Positions 24,827 to 33,631 of a DNA stretch of 64,000 bases are shown here, piece by piece (the stretch's first letter is position 1; each line of letters begins with the position of its first letter). The DNA is taken from positions 186,001 to 250,000 of the forward strand of contig NZ_JAFFQY010000033.1 of the NCBI RefSeq assembly GCF_017311575.1. Reading direction: 5' to 3'. Under the pieces are notes generated by a model, which saw only the letters and a program-made list of their open reading frames with translations, was not told the DNA's origin and made no database searches. The position numbers were made by a program, and so were the translations under genes. The stretch is from Roseococcus thiosulfatophilus (GTDB lineage: Bacteria; Pseudomonadota; Alphaproteobacteria; Acetobacterales; Acetobacteraceae).

Positions 24827-26089
24827 ATGGCGCAGGGATGGGAATGGTCGGCGGCCGAGGGCGCCACCGCGCGCTGGCAGGCGCTGCTGGACGCCGATGC
24901 GACACTGGTGCACCGCCTGCCCGGCGCCGAGGCACGCTTCGCCCTGGTCCAGCCGGGCCGCGCCATCACCCTGACGCTGGCGGGCGGGCGCCTCACCCTG
25001 GCGGAAGGCAGCGATGCCCCCACCCGCTTCACCGCGCCCGCCGCGGTCTGGGACGAGTTCCTGAAGCCCCTGCCGGCACGGCACCACCACAACCTCTTCG
25101 CGCTGCGGATGCGCGTGCCCGAATTCACCGCCGAGGGCGATGACCTGGCCTGGGCGCAGCACGCGCACATCCTGCGCCGCGCGCTGGACCTCGGGCGCTG
25201 GGCATCCTGGGGGAAAGACGGTCCGGCGCCGGCCTCGCTGCGGCCGCGGCTTGGCACGCCCGCGCGCTGTCCCGACGCCCAGGGCCGCTACGTCACGGTG
25301 CGGGCGCGCGGGCGGGACTATGTCCTCTATGGCGAGACGCATGGCACGGGCCGGCCCATCCTCGGCCTGCACACGGCGGGGTCGGATGCGCGGCAATTCC
25401 ATCGGCTGGCGGCGGAGCCCCGGCTGCACGCGGCGGGCTACGCGATCACCGCCTTCGACATGCCGGGCCACGGACGCTCGCCGGCACCCGGGCAACCCGG
25501 GGAATGGGCGCTGGATACGGACCTGTACGCCGAACTCATCCTGGGCTTCCGCGAGGCCTGGGGGTTCACCGAGAAGCCCGTGCTGCTCGGCGCCTCCATG
25601 TCCGGCGAGATCTGCCTGGAGATCGCGTTGCGCGCCCCCTCGCGCTTCGCCCGCATCATCTCCTGCGAAGGCGCGGACCACATTCCCGGCCGCCGCACCC
25701 CCTTCGCCGACCACCCGCGCGTGAACGCCGCCATCTTCATCCCTGAATGGGTGGAAGGGCTGATGGCGCCACACTCCCCTGCCGAATGCGCGGCCGAGGT
25801 GTGGTGGCACTACAGCCAGGGCGGCTGCGGCACCTTCCCGGGCGATATCCTGTTCTATTCCGGCGGCTGGGATGCGCGGGACAGGGTGCACCGCATTGAT
25901 ACGAGCCTCTGCCCGCTGGTGATGCTGACGGGGGAATATGACTTCTCCTGCACCATGGAGCTCTCGGCCGCCACCGCCGCCCGCATCCCGGGCGCGCGCT
26001 TCGAGGGCATGCCGGCGATGGGACATTTTCCCTTCGCCGAGAACCCGGCCCGCTTCCTCGATTTCCTGCTGCCGGCGCTGAAGGGATGA
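24827..26089 (+). CDS. Two-domain alpha/beta hydrolase with SCP2-like N-terminal region
   Basis: A 420-residue protein. Residues about 1-120 form a small separate domain (RFALVQPGRAITLTLAGG, the acidic/aromatic region to about 115), reminiscent of SCP2-type lipid-binding domains by eye. From about residue 150 onward it is an alpha/beta hydrolase: HTAGSDARQFHRL, FDMPGHGRSPAPG, the elbow LGASMSGEI with the serine, the acid in GEYDFSCTM, and the histidine in MGHFPFAENPARF. ATG at 24827 has GGAGG 8 bp upstream. It diverges from the deacetylase pair, suggesting related metabolism. The substrate is unknown. Confidence 0.75.
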   Translation: MAQGWEWSAAEGATARWQALLDADATLVHRLPGAEARFALVQPGRAITLTLAGGRLTLAEGSDAPTRFTAPAAVWDEFLKPLPARHHHNLFALRMRVPEFTAEGDDLAWAQHAHILRRALDLGRWASWGKDGPAPASLRPRLGTPARCPDAQGRYVTVRARGRDYVLYGETHGTGRPILGLHTAGSDARQFHRLAAEPRLHAAGYAITAFDMPGHGRSPAPGQPGEWALDTDLYAELILGFREAWGFTEKPVLLGASMSGEICLEIALRAPSRFARIISCEGADHIPGRRTPFADHPRVNAAIFIPEWVEGLMAPHSPAECAAEVWWHYSQGGCGTFPGDILFYSGGWDARDRVHRIDTSLCPLVMLTGEYDFSCTMELSAATAARIPGARFEGMPAMGHFPFAENPARFLDFLLPALKG

Positions 26090-26166
26090 TGGGTGCTTTA
26101 CGCGGCGGAGGCTTCGCCATTATGGCGTCTGGGTCCCGCCCCATCCTGGCGGCCAAGGAGAGGCGC

Positions 26167-26706
26167 ATGCGCGTGACCGTCCGGACTGCCCGTCTCGCGG
26201 GCGCCCTGCTGCTGGGCGCGGCCGGGCTTGCCGCCTGTGGGCGCGCCGCTCCGCCCGCCCCGGCCGTGGTGGAGGAGATGGGCGGCGGGCTGCTGCGCCT
26301 GGCCACCACAGGCCCCAGCGCCTCGGCCGCCGTCGAGGCGGGGCTGAACCAGGCCACCGGATATTGCGCAGCCCAGAACCGCATGATCGCGGTGGAGGGC
26401 ACGCAGATCGAACCGCGCGGCTACCAGTTGCGCTTCCGCTGCCTGGAGACCGGCACGCCCGGAACCGCCACGGCCGCGGTGGCGCCGGCCGCGATGCCGG
26501 CTTCCGTCTCGGCCGTGACGGGCGAGCCGCTCACCTCCCTGCCCGCGGCGGCGCCAGTCCTGGACACCGCGCCGGCGCGCTCCGGCCCCACATTGCCGGG
26601 CGCCACCCGCGCCCTGCCGCCCATCGCGGCGGGGACGCCCGCGGCGCCGCGGCCGGCCGCCGCCACAGCCCAGCCGCCGTCAGGCTTCTGGCAAAGCGGC
26701 CGGTAG
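26167..26706 (+). CDS. Putative lipoprotein of unknown function
   Basis: A 179-residue protein with an N-terminal signal ending in a lipobox-like LAAC (cysteine near residue 24), then a conserved-looking region (ATGYCAAQNRMIAVEG near residue 66) and a long Pro/Ala-rich tail. The start ATG at 26167 gives a clean type II signal peptide; the longer frame from 26086 overlaps the previous gene. Envelope location is predicted; the function is not recognised. Its last 27 bp overlap the converging gene on the other strand. Confidence 0.6.
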   Translation: MRVTVRTARLAGALLLGAAGLAACGRAAPPAPAVVEEMGGGLLRLATTGPSASAAVEAGLNQATGYCAAQNRMIAVEGTQIEPRGYQLRFRCLETGTPGTATAAVAPAAMPASVSAVTGEPLTSLPAAAPVLDTAPARSGPTLPGATRALPPIAAGTPAAPRPAAATAQPPSGFWQSGR

Positions 26707-27183
26707 CGCGGCGGGCTGGCCGGCGGCGAGACGGTCGAAGGCATCGGCCAGTTCCTGGGCCACCTGGCGCGCGCGGGGCAGGCCTTCGCCCAGGCCATTG
26801 ACCACTTCGGGCAGGGCATCAATCTGGTGCTGCAGGGTGCGCAGCCCCGCGCCGAGCCCATCCGGCGCGGCGAGGCCCGCGGCGTGCAGGCGCAACCGCA
26901 AGGCCTGGGCGCGCAACAGGAGCGAAGGCCCCTCGCGCTGCAACAGGGCCACGGCATCGGCCAGCACCGCGCGGGTTTCGGTGGCTTGCACGCCGTCAGG
27001 GTTCACCTGCGAAAGGGGCGGGAGCACCCCTTCCAGCGCCACCAGGCTGCCCGCGAAGGCACGCAGCGCGCGGGCGCAGCTTTCGGCCAGCGCCGGCAGC
27101 GACATGACCTGCGGTGATCCGCGCCTGGTGTTGGAAAGGGAGCGCGGCACCGGGCCGGCGGGGTCCAGGAGGGCAAGACTCAT
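26680..27183 (-). CDS. Hypothetical protein, alpha-helical
   Basis: A 167-residue protein without a recognised family. It is rich in Ala and Leu with a predicted helical core (residues about 28-150) containing ESCARALRAFAGSLVALE and LRTLQHQIDALPEVV. No signal peptide or membrane helix is seen. The ATG at 27183 is chosen; the longer frame upstream is not supported. It converges with and overlaps the lipoprotein gene, and a single TTAACC lies upstream at about 27267-27272. Confidence 0.5.
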   Translation of the reverse strand: MSLALLDPAGPVPRSLSNTRRGSPQVMSLPALAESCARALRAFAGSLVALEGVLPPLSQVNPDGVQATETRAVLADAVALLQREGPSLLLRAQALRLRLHAAGLAAPDGLGAGLRTLQHQIDALPEVVNGLGEGLPRARQVAQELADAFDRLAAGQPAALPAALPEA

Positions 27184-27353
27184 GAGGCAGGAATTCCTCT
27201 CCATCGCATGCGGCGGGGGCCGCGCGAGGGCGCCTCTTGCGCCCCCTCTCCTGCCTAAGGTTGCGATGGTTAACGAAAGCTGAGCGCCCCGGGGGTGCCG
27301 CGGGCGCCGGGCCTGGGGCATCATTCGCCGTCACATGAATGAGGGAGGGCGTG

Positions 27354-27809
27354 ATGCTCGAAATCCAGAAACCCGCGGACATGGCCGAATGGGTCGGCAA
27401 GAAGCTCGGCACCAGCGAATGGATCACGGTGGACCAGGCGACCATCAACCTCTTCGCGGAGGCGACGGGCGACCACCAGTGGATCCATCTCGACACCGAG
27501 CGCGCGGCGCGCGAGATGCCCGGCGGCAAGACCATCGCGCACGGCTTCCTGACGCTGTCGCTGCTGCCGCGCCTCTCGCCCAGCGTCTATCGCATCGTGA
27601 ACCGCAGCCGCTCGATCAACTACGGCAGCAACAAGGTGCGCTTCACGGCGCCCGTGCCCGCCGGGAGCCGCGTGCGGCTGCACATGACGCTGAAGGCCTG
27701 CGAGCCCATCCAGGGCGGCGTGCGCCTGACGGTGGAGAACGAGATGGAAGTGGAGGGCAACGCCCGCCCCGCCCTGGTGGCGGAGACGCTGAGCCAGGTC
27801 TACGACTGA
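27354..27809 (+). CDS. MaoC-like (R)-specific enoyl-CoA hydratase
   Basis: A 151-residue hot-dog-fold hydratase from the ATG at 27354, which is preceded by a GAGGGAGG Shine-Dalgarno. The hydratase-2 motif FAEATGDHQWIHLD supplies the catalytic Asp and His. Further features are GKTIAHGFLTLSLLP and a beta-rich C-terminus. It likely hydrates a trans-2-enoyl-CoA, feeding beta-oxidation intermediates to polyester synthesis or working on a side pathway; NodN-like proteins have the same layout. Confidence 0.88.
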   Translation: MLEIQKPADMAEWVGKKLGTSEWITVDQATINLFAEATGDHQWIHLDTERAAREMPGGKTIAHGFLTLSLLPRLSPSVYRIVNRSRSINYGSNKVRFTAPVPAGSRVRLHMTLKACEPIQGGVRLTVENEMEVEGNARPALVAETLSQVYD

Positions 27810-27845
27810 CCGGCACGAGGGGGGCGCTGTGCCCCCCTCGGACCA

Positions 27846-28769
27846 TCATCGCGCGGCCTTGGTGAGCTTCTCCGCGATCTCGAACATCTCCTCAGGCGCG
27901 TAGTCGGGGGTGAAGGCGGAGGGGACGCCCGTGAGCTGGTGGATCTTCCCACCCTCCGGCATGCCCTCGACCACCATCAGCTCGCCCGGCGGATCGCCCG
28001 GCAGGGCCTGCTCGCCCTTGCCCCAGATGCCCGCCATCTCGCGGTAATCGGCCGGGCTGAAGGTGTAGAGGCGGCGGTGCGAGCCCTCGGCCAGGTATTT
28101 CTGGCATTCGGGAATGTTGGAGAGGTTGATGTTGGGCGTGGGCAGCATCTTCTCGATGTCCACGCCCGTGATCTGCTTGATGGCCAGCGCATAGGCATGC
28201 GCGTGGACCGAGCCGCGCACCAGCAGGTAGCCGCACACCTCGCGCCCCGTGGGGTCGGACAGCGTCTCATAGACGCGCAGCTTGTGCAGGCGCGCGCCGC
28301 ATTCCAGGTGGAAGTTGTGCAGCAGGTCGGTGATCACGTTGCCCGTGGTCGTCACCATGTCGGCATTCCACGACATGGAGTTGCTGTTCACGGGTGTGGC
28401 ACCCCCGGCATGGGAGAAGAAGGAGGCCGCGCTGCGGATGTCCTTCATCGCCTCGAAGGGCGCGCCGGAGATGTCGCCGCCATCCTCGGTGTCGCCGTCA
28501 TGGTCCGGGCCGTTGTTGAGCATGGCCACGCCATTGCTCACCAGCTCCACATGGCCCAGCTCCTCGGCGGTGATGCTGGCCACCAGGCTGTAGAAGGGGC
28601 GCAGCTTGGACTTGCTGCGGAAGTTGAAGCTCTGGAACATGTAGTTCCCGAGGGTGGACATCTCCCCATACTTCCCGCCCAGCAATTCCTGCAGGGCGGC
28701 ACCGGCATTGGGGTCGGCCTTCTTCGGCGCGGGGAGTTCGGCTTGCAGCTTGTCGACGCGGAGGAACAT
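27846..28769 (-). CDS. Manganese catalase
   Basis: Non-heme catalase with a dimanganese centre, 307 residues. The ferritin-like bundle contains the metal-ligand pattern: an early Glu near 36 (KYGEMSTLGNYMFQSFNF), EELGHVELV (Glu and His), LHNFHLECGARLHKLRVYE and SVHAHAYALAI. The C-terminal part (TGVPSAFTPDYAPEEM) is typical of the family. The ATG at 28769 is chosen since the upstream extension is unlike catalase. It detoxifies hydrogen peroxide; no regulator is adjacent. Confidence 0.92.
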   Translation of the reverse strand: MFLRVDKLQAELPAPKKADPNAGAALQELLGGKYGEMSTLGNYMFQSFNFRSKSKLRPFYSLVASITAEELGHVELVSNGVAMLNNGPDHDGDTEDGGDISGAPFEAMKDIRSAASFFSHAGGATPVNSNSMSWNADMVTTTGNVITDLLHNFHLECGARLHKLRVYETLSDPTGREVCGYLLVRGSVHAHAYALAIKQITGVDIEKMLPTPNINLSNIPECQKYLAEGSHRRLYTFSPADYREMAGIWGKGEQALPGDPPGELMVVEGMPEGGKIHQLTGVPSAFTPDYAPEEMFEIAEKLTKAAR

Positions 28770-28945
28770 GGCGTGCGGCCTTTCGGTGGCGTTTCCGGGA
28801 CGGCTGCATTCCTTGCCCCACACGCACCCTGGGGATGCGTCGCGGGCAAGAAATACATGCGGGGTTGAAGGCCGTTTTTCGGTCTTCACTTGCCCTGTCC
28901 TGAAACGGCCCGCCCAGCGCGCCGTTGCGTGAAGTGACCGACAGG

Positions 28946-29896
28946 TCACATCTCAATATTCATCCGGCGGAGAACCGGGCCCCAGCGGTCGCTCTCCCGC
29001 GTCAGGAAATCTGCGAAGGCCTCGGGTGTGCTGGCCATGAGGGTCTGGCCCTCCGCCTCCAGCCGCGAACCGAAACCCTCCTGGCGCATGGCGGTGACGG
29101 CGGCCTGGCTGAGCCGCGTCACCATCGCGGCCGGCGTGCGCGCCGGCACCAGCAGCCCGAACCAGGTGATGGCCACCGCATCACGCGCGCGTTCGGAGAC
29201 GGTGGGCACATCGGGCGTGATGGGCATGCGCGCATCGCCCGTCCAGCCCAGGATGCGGCCGCGCCCGTCGCGGTGCATGGGCAGGGCGGTGGAGCCGCCC
29301 ACCACCAGCATGTCGAGCCGCCCGGCCAGGAAGTCGGCCACCTGCGCCGCGTCACCGCGGTAGGAGACCTCCTGCATCTGGATGCCGAGCTGTTCGGTCA
29401 CCAGCACCCAGGCGATGTTGTTGAAGCTGGAGGGGCCATTGGTGCCATAGGTCACGCGGCCCGGATTGGCGCGGGCGCGTTCGATCAGCGCATCGAGGGT
29501 GGGCGGCCCGTCCGGCCGCACCACGATGGCGAGCGGCAGGGTGGAGATCAGGCTGACCGGCGCGAAATCCTCGCGCCTGTAGGGAATGTTTCGGAGGATA
29601 TGCGGGTTGATGGTCAGCGTGCTGCCCGAACTGACCAGCACCGTGTGCCCATCGGGCTGGCTGCGCGCCACGTAGTCGGCGCCGACCACGGTGGCCGCAC
29701 CCGGCCGGTTCTCCACATTCACCGGCCCGCCCAGCAGCGGGGCCATGCGCTCGGCCAGCAGCCGCGCCGTCACGTCGGTCGAGCCGCCGGGCGGAAAGGG
29801 CACGACCAGGGTGATGGGCCGGCTGGATTGCGCGGCGGCGGCGGCCGGCAGCAGAGCAGCGCCGGCCAAGGCGGCGCGGCGGGTGAACTGGCTCAT
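28946..29896 (-). CDS. Tripartite tricarboxylate transporter (TctC/Bug) periplasmic binding protein
   Basis: Extracytoplasmic solute-binding protein, 316 residues, with a Tat-like signal peptide (TRRAALAGAALL). It has the Bug-family signatures ITLVVPFPPGGSTDVTARL, VGADYVARSQPDGHT, YGTNGPSSFNNIAW and RGDAAQVADFLAGRLDML. Such proteins bind carboxylates and are often orphans without TctAB, as here. It lies 65 bp downstream of the LLM monooxygenase gene in the same direction. The ATG at 29896 restores a full signal peptide. Confidence 0.92.
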   Translation of the reverse strand: MSQFTRRAALAGAALLPAAAAAQSSRPITLVVPFPPGGSTDVTARLLAERMAPLLGGPVNVENRPGAATVVGADYVARSQPDGHTVLVSSGSTLTINPHILRNIPYRREDFAPVSLISTLPLAIVVRPDGPPTLDALIERARANPGRVTYGTNGPSSFNNIAWVLVTEQLGIQMQEVSYRGDAAQVADFLAGRLDMLVVGGSTALPMHRDGRGRILGWTGDARMPITPDVPTVSERARDAVAITWFGLLVPARTPAAMVTRLSQAAVTAMRQEGFGSRLEAEGQTLMASTPEAFADFLTRESDRWGPVLRRMNIEM

Positions 29897-29961
29897 GGAT
29901 GTTTTCTCCCGTGGTTGTTGGCCACAGGCTGGCACGCGACGCCCGGTGCGCGCCAGACGCT

Positions 29962-31308
29962 TCAGCGCCGCAGCAAAGCCGCCGGATGTGGGGATGCGAG
30001 CCGTGGCCCCGCGCCGAACAGCTTTTCCCGGTAGGTGCCGGGGCCATAGGCGGTCTTGTAGGCGCCGCGCGATTGCAGCTCCGGCACCAGCAGTTCCACG
30101 ACATCCTCGAGGCAGGCGGGCGTCACCGTTCGGGAAAGGTTGAATCCGTCCACGCCCGTGGCTTCCACATAGGCGATGAGCTCCTCCGCGATGCGCCCGG
30201 CGGCGCCAACCATCGGCCGCTGCCGGCTGCCCAGGATGAACTGGTCGAGCAAGGTGCGCTTGGTCGCCACACCACCGCCCGCGCGGGCGAGGGCAGCGAG
30301 GTTGGACTGGATAGCGTTGCTCTCGGCGGTGATGGGTTCGTCCAGCCCATACTTGCCGAAATCCACGCCGAGCGAGGCGGAGGCGTGGGCGAGCGCCCCC
30401 TCCACGCTGGCATGGGCGCGCCAGTCCTCCAGCTTGGCCTGGGCCTCCGCATCGGTGCGGCCCAGCACCAGGGTGGCGCCGACGAAGACGCGAATGGGGC
30501 GTGGCGTGGCGGCGCGCAAGGCCGCCACCTGCTGTGCCACCGCGGGCGCCGGCCCGCCATTGAGGAAGACGCATTCGGCGTGCCGCGCCGCGAAGGCTTG
30601 GCCGCGCGCGGAAGCGCCGGCCTGGTAGAGCACGGGCGTGCGCTGCGGCGAGGGCTCGACCAGGTGCAGCGCGTCCAGCCGGTGCTGCCGCCCCTCATGG
30701 CGGATGCGGCGCACGCGCGCGGGGTCGGCATAGATTCCGGCCGCACGGTCGGCCCGCACCGCATCCTCGGCCCAGCTTTCCTCCCACAGCCGATAGACCA
30801 GCTCCATGTATTCCTCGGCCGCATCATAGCGGTCGTCATGGGCGCCCTGGGCGGGCAGGCCCATGGCACGGGCCGCGCTGTCGAGATAGCCGGTGACGAT
30901 GTTCCAGCCCACGCGGCCGCCGGTGATGTGGTCCAGGCTGCTCATCCGCCGGGCGAAGAGATAGGGGGCCTCATAGGAAAGGTTGGCGGTGATGCCGAAG
31001 CCGAGCTGCGTGGTGACGGCCGCCATGGCCGGCACGAGCACCGCCGGGTCCAGCAGCGGCACCTGGGCGGCGCTGCGAAGGGCCGCGTCGGGGCTGCCGT
31101 CCAGCACGTCATAGACGCCCAGCACATCGGCCAGGAACAGCCCGTCGAAGAGGCCACGTTCCAGCAGCCGGGCCATTCCCAGCCAGTGATCAAGGCGCTT
31201 GTAGTTTACCGAACGGTCGGCCGGGTGGGTCCACATCCCATGCTGGAGGTGGCCCACACAGGCCATGTCGAAGGCATTCAGGCGAATCTCTCGGGGCATG
31301 GGCGCCAT
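29962..31308 (-). CDS. LLM-class flavin-dependent monooxygenase (NtaA/SnaA/DszA type)
   Basis: A 448-residue bacterial luciferase-like enzyme using reduced FMN supplied by a partner reductase. Motifs: NAFDMACVGHLQHGMWTHP, FLADVLGVYDVLDG, LSYEAPYLFARRMSSLDHITGGRVGWNIVTGYLD, and VLYQAGASARGQAFAARHAE (each positions within the expected order). The family cleaves nitrilotriacetate, sulfonates or alkyl sulfides; the substrate here is not determined. It starts 15 bp after the cheR stop, with an alternative start at the internal Met a few codons later. Confidence 0.9.
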   Translation of the reverse strand: MAPMPREIRLNAFDMACVGHLQHGMWTHPADRSVNYKRLDHWLGMARLLERGLFDGLFLADVLGVYDVLDGSPDAALRSAAQVPLLDPAVLVPAMAAVTTQLGFGITANLSYEAPYLFARRMSSLDHITGGRVGWNIVTGYLDSAARAMGLPAQGAHDDRYDAAEEYMELVYRLWEESWAEDAVRADRAAGIYADPARVRRIRHEGRQHRLDALHLVEPSPQRTPVLYQAGASARGQAFAARHAECVFLNGGPAPAVAQQVAALRAATPRPIRVFVGATLVLGRTDAEAQAKLEDWRAHASVEGALAHASASLGVDFGKYGLDEPITAESNAIQSNLAALARAGGGVATKRTLLDQFILGSRQRPMVGAAGRIAEELIAYVEATGVDGFNLSRTVTPACLEDVVELLVPELQSRGAYKTAYGPGTYREKLFGAGPRLASPHPAALLRR

Positions 31309-31323
31309 GCTGCGCCCGGCCCT

Positions 31324-32169
31324 TCAGGCCCGCAACCGCCCCGGTTCCTGACCCGTCGCCGGGCCATAGACCGCGCGTTCACCCGGCAGCGGGACCAGCG
31401 CGCGGGTCACGCCGATGGCGGTTTCCGCCGCCCCCAGATAGAGCGCGGCATCGGGCGTCATCAGGGCCGCGATCTGCTCCAGCACCCGCGCCTTCGTGGG
31501 CACGTCGAAGTAGATGAGGACGTTGCGGCAGAAGATGACGTCGAAGCGCCCCAGGCTTCGCAGATCACCCAGCAGGTTCAGCTTCTCGAACCGGCAGATG
31601 GCGGAAAGCTCGGGCTTGATGCGCCAGCGCCCCTCCTCCTGGGTGAAGCGCTTCATCAGCGTGCGGATCGGCAGGCCACGCTGCACCTCGAACTGGGTGA
31701 AGATACCCGCCCGCGCGCGTTCGAGCACGGCCGTGGTGATGTCCGTGCCCAGGATTTCGAAGGGCCGCGTCTTGAGGCCCGGATCGGCCTCCGCCAGCTC
31801 CGCCAACAGGATGGAGATGGAATAGGCCTCCTGCCCCGTCGAGCAGGCGGCGGACCAGATGCGGATCTTCTGCCCCGGCGGGCGTGCCGCGTGCAGCTTG
31901 GGGATCAGGCCGCGCAGGTGCTCGAAGGGCTTGCCGTCGCGGAAGAAGCTGCTTTCGTTCGTGGTCAGCAGTTCCGTCATGTCCTGGGCCAGCGCCTCGG
32001 TGCGCGGCTGCTTCAGCCGCTCGGCCAGGGCGTCGAGGCTGGGCAGGTTCTCGCGCTTGAGCAGCGGGGTGAGACGCGTCTCCAGCATGTAGCCCTGGTC
32101 GGCGCCGATCACGCCGCCGGAGCGCGCGCGGACGATGCCGGTGAGGAAGGTGAAGGTCGCGGGGGTCAT
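31324..32169 (-). CDS. cheR: Chemotaxis protein methyltransferase CheR
   Basis: SAM-dependent methyltransferase that methylates chemoreceptor glutamates. The 281-residue protein has the N-terminal CheR domain followed by the SAM-binding fold: TTNESSFFRD, IRIWSAACSTGQEAYSISILLAE, ILGTDITTAVLERARAGIF and FDVIFCRNVLIYFD. It overlaps cheB by 4 bp and is the last gene of the che operon. Confidence 0.96.
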   Translation of the reverse strand: MTPATFTFLTGIVRARSGGVIGADQGYMLETRLTPLLKRENLPSLDALAERLKQPRTEALAQDMTELLTTNESSFFRDGKPFEHLRGLIPKLHAARPPGQKIRIWSAACSTGQEAYSISILLAELAEADPGLKTRPFEILGTDITTAVLERARAGIFTQFEVQRGLPIRTLMKRFTQEEGRWRIKPELSAICRFEKLNLLGDLRSLGRFDVIFCRNVLIYFDVPTKARVLEQIAALMTPDAALYLGAAETAIGVTRALVPLPGERAVYGPATGQEPGRLRA

Positions 32170-33257
32170 GCGCTGCGCCCGATCAAAGTGGAAAGCGCCT
32201 CGCCCAGCGCCTCCGGCGTGCCTTGTTCCATGGCGAGGCCCGCGCGGGCGACGGCGCCCGGCATGCCCCAGACGACCGAGGAAGCCTCGTCCTGCGCCCA
32301 GACCGTCCCGCCCGCCTGGCTGAGGGCGCGGCAGCCGGCCAGGCCATCATGGCCCATGCCCGTCAGGATCACGGCGTGAACCCGTCCGCCGAAGGCGGCG
32401 ATCAGGCTTCGCAGGGTGGGGTCCACCGCGGGGCGACAGAAATTCTCGGGCGGGCCGTCCGAGAGCTGCGCCAGGAAGCGGTCGCCCTCAGCGCGTAGCA
32501 GCAAGTGGCGGTCACCGGGCGCCACCAGGATTTCCCCCGGCAGCAGCGGCTGGCCCTCCTTCGCTTCCGACACGCGCGGCCCGCCCAGCCCGTCGAGGTG
32601 CTGCGCCAGCATGGCGGTGAAGCCCGCCGGCATGTGCTGCACGATGACGCAGGGAATGGCCAGCTGGCGCGGCAGACGGCGCACGAGGGCGGCCAGGGCC
32701 TGCGGCCCCCCGGTGGAACTGCCGATGCACAGCACCCGCGCCCCCGGCCCCAGCTTGCCACGCGGCGCGGCACGCAGGGTCGGCGCGGGCCGCGGCGTCG
32801 CGGCGCTGGCCGGCTTCTGGCGCAGCCTGGCCCAGCCCTTCACCTTCGCCAGCAATTCCGCCCGGAAGGCGGGGTCCTGCAGGCCACCGCCCGCGGCACC
32901 CGGCTTGGGCACATAGTCCGAGGCGCCCGCCTTCAGCGCCGCCATGGTGGCCGTGGCACCGCGCTGCGTCAGCGCCGAGGCGACGATGACGATGGGCCGC
33001 GGCTCACGCTGGAGCAGCAGCGGCAGCGCCGTCATCCCGTCCATCTGCGGCATTTCGAGGTCGAGCAGGATGACCTCGGCGCGCTCATGCGGGGGCGCCT
33101 TGTCGAGCGCTTCCAGCGCCTGGCGGCCATCGCCCACGCGGGCGACCACGCGCAGCCCGGGGTCGGTCTCCAGCACGCGGGCGAGCGCGCCGCGGGCGGT
33201 GGCGCTGTCGTCGCACAGCATGACGCGCACCGGCGCGCCGGTCGGGGCGGTGCTCAT
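32166..33257 (-). CDS. cheB: Chemotaxis response regulator protein-glutamate methylesterase CheB
   Basis: 363-residue methylesterase/deamidase. An N-terminal receiver domain (phospho-acceptor aspartate in LLDLEMPQMDG, near residue 65) is joined to a C-terminal catalytic domain with the serine in GSSTGGPQAL, histidine in VIVQHMPAGF and aspartate in LTGMGHDGLAG. The start ATG at 33257 overlaps the cheY stop. Confidence 0.96.
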   Translation of the reverse strand: MSTAPTGAPVRVMLCDDSATARGALARVLETDPGLRVVARVGDGRQALEALDKAPPHERAEVILLDLEMPQMDGMTALPLLLQREPRPIVIVASALTQRGATATMAALKAGASDYVPKPGAAGGGLQDPAFRAELLAKVKGWARLRQKPASAATPRPAPTLRAAPRGKLGPGARVLCIGSSTGGPQALAALVRRLPRQLAIPCVIVQHMPAGFTAMLAQHLDGLGGPRVSEAKEGQPLLPGEILVAPGDRHLLLRAEGDRFLAQLSDGPPENFCRPAVDPTLRSLIAAFGGRVHAVILTGMGHDGLAGCRALSQAGGTVWAQDEASSVVWGMPGAVARAGLAMEQGTPEALGEALSTLIGRSA

Positions 33258-33631
33258 GCCGGCAGCAGCCCTGCCTGGGTCAGCTTGTCCAGCAGGATCT
33301 CCTCGTCGAAGGGCTTCATCACATATTCCTGCGCGCCGGCCTCGATCCCCTCGATGATGCGTTCCATCGCGGCCTCGGTCGTGCACATGACCACCACGGG
33401 ATCATCGGGGCCGAACTCGGCGCGCAGCGCCTTGAGGAAGCCGATGCCGTCCAGCACCGGCATGTTGCGGTCCAGCAGCACGGCGCGCGGCATCTCGGCG
33501 CGGCAAGCCTCCAGCGCCTTCTGCCCGTCCTCGGCCTCGCGCACGGTGAAGCCGTGCTTCTCGAGGATGCGGCGGGCGACCTTACGGACGACCATGCTGT
33601 CGTCCACCACGAGGCAGGTTCCGGCACTCAT
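33254..33631 (-). CDS. cheY: Chemotaxis response regulator CheY
   Basis: A 125-residue stand-alone receiver domain: acidic pair in VVDDSMVV, the phospho-acceptor aspartate near residue 54 in LLDRNMPVLDG, a conserved Thr in MCTTEAAM, and the lysine in VMKPFDEE. Coupled to cheW upstream and cheB downstream by 4-bp overlaps. Expected to act on the flagellar motor. Confidence 0.95.
   Translation of the reverse strand: MSAGTCLVVDDSMVVRKVARRILEKHGFTVREAEDGQKALEACRAEMPRAVLLDRNMPVLDGIGFLKALRAEFGPDDPVVVMCTTEAAMERIIEGIEAGAQEYVMKPFDEEILLDKLTQAGLLPA

Noticed and set aside
27262-27275. CtrA-type TTAACC half-site, also seen near 36770
   Set aside because: Only single half-sites occur; the TTAA-N7-TTAA spacing is not met.
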